DNA of 11,319 nucleotides, taken from Bacteroidota bacterium (GTDB lineage: Bacteria; Bacteroidota; Bacteroidia; Chitinophagales; Chitinophagaceae). Shown here one piece after another: positions 1 through 6,844 of the stretch. The stretch's first letter is position 1. Each line of letters starts with the position of its first letter. A program made the position numbers and the translations under genes. The stretch is from assembly GCA_947463975.1 (NCBI GenBank), contig CANHUW010000042.1, positions 1 through 11,319 on the forward strand. The letters are read 5' to 3'. The notes beneath the pieces were generated by a model. It saw nothing but the letters and a program-made list of their open reading frames with translations. It ran no database searches and was not told the DNA's origin.

Positions 1-1665
1 CTTGCTATTTAATTTACCTCTATTTTGTATAATGGTAATGGCGTCAGGCAGAACTAAAGTAGGTACTTGAGCATCTACCAATTGTGTGTAAAATAAAGTA
101 AGGTTTAATCTAGCATGATTTTGGAATAAAGTATTTTTAATGCCCAACTCAAAATTGTTGCTATATTCTGGTTTATATCTGATTAATGGCGGTTGAGATG
201 GATCAGCACTTAGCGGGGACAAGCCACCTGGTCTAAAACCTTTACTATAATTAATAAATGCCATTTGCTTTGAGGAGAATTGATAATCTAAACCTAGTTT
301 AGGCGATAGTGCACCAAAATTAGTTGTTCTTGTGATGAGTGGCTGTGTTTCATAAATTACCTTATTATCGCTCATTAATAAAGATCCAGCAACAGATTGT
401 TGAATTTTTTCAAAATCTCTTCTAATCCCAGCTGTTGCATTTAATTTAGTCGAAATTGCATAGGTAGCTTGACCATAGATTGCAATTCCTTTTCTTTTGA
501 TGCTTGTTGTATTGATTAAGGTGAAATTACTATTTTCAATTCCCATCAAATAAGCATCAGCGCCAAAAGATGTGCCTTGTTGAGTAGGGGCGTTTTGTGA
601 GAATAAATAAGCACCCATTGTCCATTTCAATGATTGGTTATTTACAGAATTCAATTTAAGATCTTGGGTCCAAACAGCCATTTGATTCCAGTCTTTTCCA
701 TAATTATTGACTACTGTAACGGCATCTAAAGGGGAGAAATCACCATCAATGGGGTTGGTATAGTATCTATAGTTTTTCTGATAAGCTGTTTGAGCACTGA
801 ATTGATAATTATTTCCATTGTATACAATTGATAAAGCGCTGTTGATCGTTTTATCTATCATAGTAGTGGTGGCATTTTGATTTAATAAGAATGGATTTTT
901 GAAAGCTTCTTCTACCCCAAGTATTAATGGAAATGCTCCTTTGTTCTCTTGATCTCTGTGTTTTGTGTTAAAACTAATCGTCCATTGTTTATTAACGATG
1001 TATTTCAAAAAATAATTTCCTGAAATCCCATTTTGACGATCATAAGGCAACTGATTGAATTGGTTTTGATAAAAACCATCTCTAGTATTATATAATCCAC
1101 TCGCTCCAATCAATAATTTATCTTTTAAAATGGGCGTTTTAATATTCATGTTCAATCTTTTCTGGCCATAATTTCCCCAATTCAATTCCGCTGATCCACT
1201 TGTATAGTTATTGGGCTGTTTCGTAATGATATTGATGACACCTCCCATCGCATTTCTTCCGTATAAACTTCCCTGCGGACCCCTTAGAATCTCTATTCTC
1301 TCCACATCAAATAAGTTAGGGATATAGGAATCTAAATTGAATTGGTTGACTCCGTCAATGTAAACTGCCGTAGAGGGGTCATATGAAGTTGTTGCAATAC
1401 CCCTTATGGCGTTTACATCTCTTCCATCTCCAGGATCTGCACTATATACATTGGGTATAATGCCACTGATGTCTTTAATATTCCAAATTCTATAGGCCTC
1501 TACTTGTTTACTACTGAGTGAACTTACTGCAAGAGGCACTTTTTGTAAAAGTTCAGTTCTTTTCTGTGCAGTGACTAAAACTGTATCTAATTGAGCAAAT
1601 AAGGGAATACTTATTGAACATGAAATTGTTATAAAAATGGGTACTAAGTAAGCTTTAGGTTTCAT
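1..1665 (-). CDS. TonB-dependent outer-membrane receptor (C-terminus missing)
   Basis: This gene encodes an outer-membrane gated channel that takes up a scarce ligand (siderophore, vitamin, sugar or other) using TonB/ExbBD energy. The 555 codons in the window run open to the edge, so roughly the last 100-200 residues of the barrel are missing. The start is ATG at 1665 and is followed by a signal peptide (about 1-24, ending LFA-Q). A TonB-box-like stretch, DTVLVTA (27-33), leads into VTAQKR. The plug domain spans about 37-150 with the hallmark ERIEILRGPQGSLYGRNAMG at 122-141 and GVINIITK just after. Barrel strands follow, including IAIYGQATY and the KLGLDYQFSSKQMAFINYSKGFRPGG region. There is no N-terminal carboxypeptidase-like domain and no SusD partner in view, so it is not SusC-like; the VTAQKR style resembles proteobacterial receptors. 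The substrate cannot be read from the sequence. It is divergent from the sensor kinase, which may regulate it. Confidence 0.95.
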   Translation of the reverse strand, partial: MKPKAYLVPIFITISCSISIPLFAQLDTVLVTAQKRTELLQKVPLAVSSLSSKQVEAYRIWNIKDISGIIPNVYSADPGDGRDVNAIRGIATTSYDPSTAVYIDGVNQFNLDSYIPNLFDVERIEILRGPQGSLYGRNAMGGVINIITKQPNNYTSGSAELNWGNYGQKRLNMNIKTPILKDKLLIGASGLYNTRDGFYQNQFNQLPYDRQNGISGNYFLKYIVNKQWTISFNTKHRDQENKGAFPLILGVEEAFKNPFLLNQNATTTMIDKTINSALSIVYNGNNYQFSAQTAYQKNYRYYTNPIDGDFSPLDAVTVVNNYGKDWNQMAVWTQDLKLNSVNNQSLKWTMGAYLFSQNAPTQQGTSFGADAYLMGIENSNFTLINTTSIKRKGIAIYGQATYAISTKLNATAGIRRDFEKIQQSVAGSLLMSDNKVIYETQPLITRTTNFGALSPKLGLDYQFSSKQMAFINYSKGFRPGGLSPLSADPSQPPLIRYKPEYSNNFELGIKNTLFQNHARLNLTLFYTQLVDAQVPTLVLPDAITIIQNRGKLNSK

Positions 1666-1684
1666 GGATCCTTTCTTTGAGAAG

Positions 1685-1720
1685 CGAATATAGCTTCATT
1701 TTTAATGCTTTATATTCAAA
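1685..1720 (-). promoter_or_regulatory. Weak candidate promoter for the TonB receptor
   Basis: On the minus strand TATATTCG (1692 down to 1685) matches seven of eight positions of the Bacteroidota -7 box TAnnTTTG. A TTTG (1720 to 1717) lies 24 bp further upstream, a little far for the usual -33 element. Transcription would begin about 15 nt before the receptor ATG. The site overlaps the first codons of the divergent kinase gene. It is AT-rich sequence, so a chance match is quite possible. Confidence 0.3.
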
Positions 1721-4620
1721 AAAAAATTATATTTGGAAAAACACTTACATTGTTATCTAATTTACTTAGAAAAAGTATTTATTTATTTTTTTTCAGCTTT
1801 ATTGTAGCTTCAAATCTTGTTGCTCAAGATATTAGAGATAATTTTTCTTATGGTAACGTATTTGATTTAAAAAAAGACAATTCAGGTAGAATTTGGTTAG
1901 CAACAAATACAGGTGTTTATGTATCTGACGGGGTGAACTATATACAAATAAATCTTGGAGATTATCAAACCACCAATAGTTCAATCAAAGAGCTTTATTT
2001 AGAAAATGAAAAAATATTTCTAATATTCAAGGATAGTGGCTTAATGGAACTTAATTCATTAAACTTGTCCTATTCAAAGGTTACCAATAAGCCAGTTGTA
2101 AGTTTTTTTATAGAGGATCATAATAAAGCATTTATACTTACTAAAAATGCAAGTATATATTCATATGAAATAGGGGCTAAATCAAAAATTGACTTAAAAC
2201 TACTTGTTCAGTATGCAAATGATAGAGATAATGAACCAAAAATGACTTTTTATTCAAAAGATTATTTACTTATTTCGTTTACAAATAAAGGAATTTTTAA
2301 AATAAACAAAAAAAAATGGGTAATTGAAAAAAAATACAATATTGAGCCAGATGGCTTTAATAATAGATTTATACATTTAAATGATCGATTGTTTTTTATT
2401 AACAAATTACAGTTATATGAAATTGACAAAAACGATCAATTTGTAAAAAGCAACTATATAAAAAATAATGAAAATATTTCTTTTTTATTACCTATTTCAG
2501 ACACTGAGAAAATTATAGTAAAGTCTAGGAAAAAACTTTATTTAGAAAACGACGATGAATTAGTTCAGTTTAATCTGAGTAAAACAAAAAATTACGAAAT
2601 TAATACAGCTATTTATTTATCTCCTAATAGTATAATTTTTGGAACAAATCAAGGAGTGATTAAAGTTCTGAATATAGATAAAAAGGCAATATCTTTTTCA
2701 GACTCAGCTGTGCAATCTCCTGAATATATTAATATAAGAAGAAAAATAATTCCATATAATAAAGACGAACTGCTTTTATTTGGCTTTCCAAAATCTCATT
2801 TATACAATTTAAAGACGAATCAGTTTACCGCATTAACTAATAGCATTGTGCCAATTTATGATGCAATTTTAATTGGAAAGACTGTTTATGCAACTTCTGA
2901 GGGAGGAGGGGTAAAGAAAATCGATTTAAATAATAAAATTTTAAATAATATTGTCACTAAAGATATTGATACAGTTAAATTGTATAAAGCCATTACAAGT
3001 ATTGACTATTTAATTAAAGATCATTTATTCATAGGGAGAAGAGGGGCAGTGATTTTGTATAATTATAAAAAAAATACCTCTTCAGTTATAAGTTTAAATA
3101 ATTCAAATGCAGTAGTTAAAACTATTTTACTGGATTCGATTGCTAAAATAGTTTACATTGGTACATCTAGTGGACTCTATACATACAATCATACAACTAA
3201 GACACTGTATAAAAAAGTTAATATAAATGGAGTAGATATTTCTGATATTGCAATTTTGAGGAAAAATGGTAATTCTTCATTATGGTATATATCTGAGAAT
3301 GGGGCCGCTGAATTAGATTTAAAAACAAATAAAATTATTGAATTATTCAATTTAAGCAAGTTCGATAATGCTAAATTAACCACTATTTTAATTGATAATC
3401 ATAATAAAGTTTGGATAAGTAGTTATAATGGGGTTTATTTTCTAAATAATCAATATAATAAATTTATAAAATTTAATTCAAAAGATGGTTTAGTTAATCA
3501 AGAGTATAATTTTAAATCAGCCGCTAAGCTCAATAATGGTCAACTGATCTTTGGAGGTTTAAATGGGTATGATATAATTTCTGCTGATTTATTTAATCTT
3601 GGTTCTAAGGAGCTTAAAGGTAAAGTAATGGGTTATAGTTTTTATAGTTCAAAAGGTATTAAGTATGAAAATTATATTAAGTCCAAATTAATAGAATACA
3701 ACACAAATAATTATTATTTAGAGTTATACTTTTCAATGGAGCAATTAGAAAAATTTAAATCATGCAGTTTTGAATATAAAATTGATGATCGACCCTGGAT
3801 ACCTCTATTAGGAACTTCCTATTTGTATATGTATAACTTGAATGATGGCATGCACAGAATTTATATTAGAGGAGTAGATGAAGTTGGTAACCTTATAAAT
3901 TTTGACACAATCAATGTAAATCAATATACAAATTTCTTTGATTCTGTTAAATTAAAGTATATACTATTTATCTTTGTAATTATTTTAATATCTTCGACTA
4001 CGTTTATATTGTATTATAATAATAAAAGAATTAATAAAATTAAATCTGATATTGCCATGGATTTACATGATGATATTGGAACTGTTTTAACCAGAGCTTT
4101 GTTTATCATTAATGATGATGCTGTTTTGAAAAAAAACGCTAATCTTATTAATTATATATCAGAAGCTTTATATAGTATTAGGACTTACATTAATACTTTT
4201 ACGTATGAAAAAATCAATATCATTCAAGTATTTGATGACATAATTGAGCAATCAAGAATTTTTTTTAATAAATCAAATATCGAATTTAAATTTATTAATA
4301 ATTTGACCAAGAATTTAGAAATAAGTAATTATAAATACAGAGATTTGAAATTGATTATTTATGAAATTAATCAGAATATTTTAAAACATTCAAATGCAAA
4401 AAATGTTATTTATACAATAAGTCAAATTGAAAATCAATTATTTATATTAATTAAAGATGATGGAATTATAAATAGTACAAAAAATCTTGAAAATAAGGGT
4501 AATGGAATAACCAATATCAGAAAAAGAGTGAATAGGATTAAAGGTTTTATAGATTTTAACATTAATCCAGAAGGCAATGGTTTGTTGATCCAAATTGAAC
4601 TTAACTTAATTAATAATTAA
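1705..4620 (+). CDS. Two-component sensor histidine kinase with Reg_prop beta-propeller and Y_Y_Y periplasmic sensor
   Basis: This membrane sensor kinase should read a periplasmic signal and phosphorylate the regulator encoded 10 bp downstream. In order: a signal sequence with a long basic n-region (cleavage near VA40-Q41); a propeller of Reg_prop-type repeats, for example residues 50-76 (SGRIWLATNTGVYV), about 308-326, 470-500 and 558-582 (NKVWISSYNGVYFL); the characteristic DGL..EYN..AA..L.NGQL.FGG.NGY stretch near 594-625; a Y_Y_Y domain at about 665-735; a membrane helix at about 752-772; a HisKA_3-like dimerisation segment with phospho-acceptor His788 in MDLHDDIG; and an HATPase domain with N-box E887/N891, D918-D919-G920 and GNG 932-934. 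It resembles the sensor half of Bacteroidota hybrid two-component systems without a fused receiver or AraC domain. The second Gly of the DxGxG box is replaced by Ile922. ATG 1705 is the only in-frame Met before the hydrophobic segment; TTG at 1750 would give a more ordinary signal peptide. Confidence 0.93.
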   Translation: MLYIQKKIIFGKTLTLLSNLLRKSIYLFFFSFIVASNLVAQDIRDNFSYGNVFDLKKDNSGRIWLATNTGVYVSDGVNYIQINLGDYQTTNSSIKELYLENEKIFLIFKDSGLMELNSLNLSYSKVTNKPVVSFFIEDHNKAFILTKNASIYSYEIGAKSKIDLKLLVQYANDRDNEPKMTFYSKDYLLISFTNKGIFKINKKKWVIEKKYNIEPDGFNNRFIHLNDRLFFINKLQLYEIDKNDQFVKSNYIKNNENISFLLPISDTEKIIVKSRKKLYLENDDELVQFNLSKTKNYEINTAIYLSPNSIIFGTNQGVIKVLNIDKKAISFSDSAVQSPEYINIRRKIIPYNKDELLLFGFPKSHLYNLKTNQFTALTNSIVPIYDAILIGKTVYATSEGGGVKKIDLNNKILNNIVTKDIDTVKLYKAITSIDYLIKDHLFIGRRGAVILYNYKKNTSSVISLNNSNAVVKTILLDSIAKIVYIGTSSGLYTYNHTTKTLYKKVNINGVDISDIAILRKNGNSSLWYISENGAAELDLKTNKIIELFNLSKFDNAKLTTILIDNHNKVWISSYNGVYFLNNQYNKFIKFNSKDGLVNQEYNFKSAAKLNNGQLIFGGLNGYDIISADLFNLGSKELKGKVMGYSFYSSKGIKYENYIKSKLIEYNTNNYYLELYFSMEQLEKFKSCSFEYKIDDRPWIPLLGTSYLYMYNLNDGMHRIYIRGVDEVGNLINFDTINVNQYTNFFDSVKLKYILFIFVIILISSTTFILYYNNKRINKIKSDIAMDLHDDIGTVLTRALFIINDDAVLKKNANLINYISEALYSIRTYINTFTYEKINIIQVFDDIIEQSRIFFNKSNIEFKFINNLTKNLEISNYKYRDLKLIIYEINQNILKHSNAKNVIYTISQIENQLFILIKDDGIINSTKNLENKGNGITNIRKRVNRIKGFIDFNINPEGNGLLIQIELNLINN

Positions 4621-4630
4621 AAACCTCTAT

Positions 4631-5233
4631 ATGTCTTTACAAGTTTCTATTATTGAAGATGATTTTACTTTGGCACAGTTTTTACAAAAAAAGATTAACG
4701 AATTAGAATCTTATCAATGTAGTAAATCATTTTTTACTCTCAATGAATTTCTCTTAACCAATGAACCGACTGATATTTTATTATTAGATATTAATTTACC
4801 CGGAACCAATGGAATTGATGCAATTCCTATCATTTTGAATAAGTATCCTAATATTTATATAATTATGAATAGCATTAAAGACGATGTGGATACCATTTAT
4901 AAATGCTTAGAGTTTGGGGCATTAGGATATATTGATAAACAGAGTTTTAATGATAATATTTTTGAGGTACTGGAGTCTGTAAAAAATGGCGGTGCTTATA
5001 TGACACCTAAAATTGCAAGAAAAATTTTCACTAGTTTCAAAAAACCCAAAATGCCTAATTTAAGTAGTAGGGAACAAGAAGTTGTCAACGGTATTTTAGA
5101 TGGGTTAACTTATTTACAGATTGCGAATAAGTATTTTATAACAATTGATACTGTTAGGTCTCATATTAAGAACATTTATAAGAAATTATCCATAAATTCA
5201 AAGGCACAATTATTTAAATTGTATAGTAATTAA
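4631..5233 (+). CDS. NarL/FixJ-type response regulator (receiver + LuxR HTH)
   Basis: This 200-residue cytoplasmic transcription regulator is the likely partner of the kinase encoded 10 bp upstream and is almost certainly co-transcribed with it. The receiver domain covers about 3-120: acidic pocket E9/D10/D11, phospho-acceptor Asp53 in LLLDINLPG, and Lys103 in GYIDK. The conserved Thr/Ser of beta-4 appears as Asn80 (IIMNSIKDD), unusual for a receiver and possibly altering the phosphorylation-driven switch; Ser81 is next to it. The DNA-binding domain lies at 144-195: LSSREQEVVNGILDGLTYLQIA, then TVRSHIKNIYKKL, the standard LuxR helix-turn-helix. Length is normal for the family. Its targets are unknown; the adjacent divergent receptor and the inverted repeat before the next small gene are the obvious candidates. 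No terminator is visible after the stop, so some transcription may continue into the next gene. Confidence 0.95.
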   Translation: MSLQVSIIEDDFTLAQFLQKKINELESYQCSKSFFTLNEFLLTNEPTDILLLDINLPGTNGIDAIPIILNKYPNIYIIMNSIKDDVDTIYKCLEFGALGYIDKQSFNDNIFEVLESVKNGGAYMTPKIARKIFTSFKKPKMPNLSSREQEVVNGILDGLTYLQIANKYFITIDTVRSHIKNIYKKLSINSKAQLFKLYSN

Positions 5234-5304
5234 GTGAATATGTTAAATTTTCATTTATTTACAAATATCACATTTTAATGTCAAATACTTTATCAAACAA
5301 ATTC

Positions 5305-5312
5305 TAATTTTG
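5305..5312 (+). promoter_or_regulatory. Bacteroidota -7 promoter box (TAATTTTG) for the 80-residue gene
   Basis: TAATTTTG is an exact match to the TAnnTTTG -7 consensus of the Bacteroidota primary sigma factor, 22 nt before the ATG at 5335. No good -33 TTTG is visible about 20 bp upstream. Transcription would begin near 5317-5320, inside the inverted repeat annotated separately. This suggests the small gene can be transcribed independently of the kinase-regulator pair. Confidence 0.5.
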
Positions 5313-5332
5313 TACAATAATTTAATGTACAA
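5310..5332. promoter_or_regulatory. Inverted repeat TTGTACA-N9-TGTACAA, candidate operator
   Basis: Two perfect 7-bp arms, TTGTACA (5310-5316) and TGTACAA (5326-5332), are separated by 9 bp and centred at 5321. Each contains the self-complementary core TGTACA. The left arm overlaps the end of the -7 box and the right arm ends 2 bp before the ATG at 5335, so a bound dimer would cover the transcription start. Binding of the neighbouring LuxR-type regulator here is inference only. The spacer is AT-rich, but the GTAC cores stand out against the surrounding sequence. Confidence 0.45.
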
Positions 5333-5334
5333 GT

Positions 5335-5577
5335 ATGAATTTTCCTTTTGATATTGAAGTTGCAGAAAAAAAGTTTGATTTAGAATTAGCTCATTTAGGA
5401 GATTTATCAAAGTACTCATATTTGCAATTAAGTTACCAGTTAAAACAATTTCAAGTAACAATCAATAATTTTGGACCTTATTTTTTAGCTAATTTTGAAT
5501 CCCCTTATTCTTTTTTGCAAATCAAATATGACGTTTCAGGTAACTTTATTAAAATTTTAGACCAATACTGGAAATAG
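5335..5577 (+). CDS. Small protein of unknown function (80 residues)
   Basis: I do not recognise this family. The product is predicted to be a soluble cytoplasmic protein: no signal peptide, no lipobox, no membrane helix. It is rich in aromatic residues (many Phe and Tyr). Its second half reads like alternating beta strands (FQVTINNFGPYFLANF, then SFLQIKYDVSGNFIKILDQYW), and the first part is charged and probably helical (VAEKKFDLELAHLGDLSKY). Support that it is a real gene comes from its surroundings: an exact -7 promoter box 22 nt before the ATG, an inverted repeat next to the start, and a strong terminator 21 bp after the stop, with no other gene between. It follows the response regulator by about 100 bp on the same strand and shares that block's low GC. 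A role as a target or accessory of the two-component system is inference. Confidence 0.65.
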   Translation: MNFPFDIEVAEKKFDLELAHLGDLSKYSYLQLSYQLKQFQVTINNFGPYFLANFESPYSFLQIKYDVSGNFIKILDQYWK

Positions 5578-5598
5578 TATTTATTTTTATAATATCTT

Positions 5599-5634
5599 AA
5601 AATCCCTGCTGTTTTTCAGTAGGGATTTTTTTTT
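5599..5634 (+). terminator. Strong rho-independent terminator
   Basis: The stem AAATCCCTGCTG pairs with CAGTAGGGATTT (12 bp with one G-T wobble) around a five-base T loop at 5612-5616, followed by a run of nine T (5626-5634). It lies 21 bp after the stop codon of the 80-residue gene and ends the kinase/regulator/small-protein block, separating it from the DUF4153 gene. Upstream A residues give it some potential in the reverse direction as well. Confidence 0.9.
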
Positions 5635-5737
5635 ACCTTTTGTATGGATTTATACTCCATTTGTCATAATATATACTATGAGCTTATATAATATGTGTAG
5701 ATTGCTACTAGTTAATAAATAGCTTAAAGCCAATAAT

Positions 5738-6844
5738 ATGGAAAGCAATCATATGGAAGATTTTCAATGGGGTAAAAAGAATGAATTACTTTGGATAGGA
5801 TTTTCAATTCTTGTTGCTGGATTAATAGCAAAAATTCCTCAGTTTCAAGGTGAAAGAGAAGATTTGTTCTATCAAAAATATATCAGTTTTATTTTCTTTC
5901 CTATTCTGATGATTTATTTCAATTGGAAAAATAATCAATCATGGATTAAATTAATTGTTCCTGCAATTGCAATTGTTATTGCTGTTTTATATATCAATTG
6001 GTTACCTGCCTCTTTTGCTTTACTGTCAAACGATTTAATCATTGTTCATTTACCAATTTTGGTTTGGATTTTAGTAGGTTATGTGTTTATTGGAAGTTCA
6101 GTTGCTAATTTTAAGAAAGGGATTGCTTATTTAAGATTTACTGGAGACATAGCAATTATGTCTTTAGTGATTTTAATAGCTGGATTTTTATTCATGGCAA
6201 TGACTATGGGTTTATTTAAATTAATAGGAATTGAAACTAATAATATCATTCAATTTTATGTCTTAGTTTGGGGGCTTCCTTCTATACCTATCATTTCAAC
6301 CTATATCGTTCAAAATAATCCTCAAGTAGTTAATAAAATTTCTCCCATCATTGCAAAAATGTTTACTCCAATTGTTACATTGATGTTGATACTTTTTGTT
6401 TTTGGAATTATATTTACTGGGAAAAATCCTTCAAAAGACAGAGAATTTTTATTGGTTTTTAATGCCTTATTAATTGGTGTGATGGCTTTAATTATTTTCT
6501 CATTATCTGAAATGACCAAGAAAGGGAAACATACATTTCAATTATATACTTTATTGTTATTATCTAGTATAACCATTTTGATCAATTGTGTTGCTTTGTA
6601 TGCAATTATTTTTAGATTAGTGGAGTTTGGATTATCTGCAAATAGAGTAGCTGTTATTGGAGCAGATGTTTTGATTTTCATACATTTATTTTTGGTCACT
6701 AGAAAGTTACTACTGTTTCAAAAATCTAGCGTTTCTGTGCATGAAGTGGAAGAGATTGTGGGTATATTTTTACCTGTCTATTTTTGTTGGGCAGTCTTTA
6801 TTGTATTTGTTTTACCGTTAATTTTCGGTAATTTTGCACCATGA
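5738..6844 (+). CDS. DUF4153-family multi-pass inner-membrane protein
   Basis: This is a polytopic cytoplasmic-membrane protein of 368 residues with about ten to eleven hydrophobic segments (for example near 16-33, 70-88, 100-120, 137-160, 205-230, 240-262, 275-300, 340-365). The pattern matches my recollection of DUF4153 proteins: a first charged stretch with FQGERED, a central LRFTGDIAIMSLVILIAG, SPIIAKMFTPIVTLM, DREFLLVFNALLIGV from residue 234, RLVEFGLSANRVAVIGA around 293-308, and a C-terminal LPVYFCWAVFIVFVLPLIFG. The biochemical role of this family is unknown to me. The start could also be Met6 (5753). Its stop overlaps the next start as ATGA, which points to translational coupling with the outer-membrane protein. 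The upstream region has no convincing TAnnTTTG box; TACCTTTTG at 5634-5642, overlapping the terminator T-run, is a one-base-too-long variant. Confidence 0.85.
   Translation: MESNHMEDFQWGKKNELLWIGFSILVAGLIAKIPQFQGEREDLFYQKYISFIFFPILMIYFNWKNNQSWIKLIVPAIAIVIAVLYINWLPASFALLSNDLIIVHLPILVWILVGYVFIGSSVANFKKGIAYLRFTGDIAIMSLVILIAGFLFMAMTMGLFKLIGIETNNIIQFYVLVWGLPSIPIISTYIVQNNPQVVNKISPIIAKMFTPIVTLMLILFVFGIIFTGKNPSKDREFLLVFNALLIGVMALIIFSLSEMTKKGKHTFQLYTLLLLSSITILINCVALYAIIFRLVEFGLSANRVAVIGADVLIFIHLFLVTRKLLLFQKSSVSVHEVEEIVGIFLPVYFCWAVFIVFVLPLIFGNFAP
6829..6836 (+). promoter_or_regulatory. -7 promoter box TAATTTTG, 4 nt before ATG 6841
   Basis: This is an exact TAnnTTTG match inside the last codons of the DUF4153 gene, followed by CACC and the ATG. 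With the usual distance from box to transcription start, the mRNA would begin at or within a few bases of the start codon, giving a leaderless or near-leaderless message for the barrel-like protein. The gene could therefore be expressed both by read-through from the DUF4153 gene and from this internal promoter. Confidence 0.5.

Noticed and set aside
1656..1663. TAGGTTTC as a -7 box for the kinase gene
   Set aside because: The last base does not match the consensus, there is no clear -33 element, and it lies inside the first codons of the receptor gene.
3189..3383. Minus-strand open frame of 64 codons
   Set aside because: It lies wholly inside the sensor kinase gene, antisense to propeller repeats, with no promoter or family similarity.
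5255..5461. Minus-strand open frame of 68 codons
   Set aside because: It overlaps the promoter region and first half of the 80-residue gene on the other strand, and the surrounding signals (-7 box, terminator) favour the plus strand.
5656..5663. TCCATTTG as a -7 box with TTTG at 5639-5642 for the DUF4153 gene
   Set aside because: The second base of the box is wrong and the 13-bp spacing is too short for the usual Bacteroidota promoter.
5664..5681. TCATA-N8-TATGA inverted repeat before the DUF4153 gene
   Set aside because: Five-bp arms in very AT-rich sequence are expected by chance, and no promoter box is associated.
6322..6519. Minus-strand open frame of 65 codons
   Set aside because: It is antisense to conserved DUF4153 segments and looks like a by-product of them.
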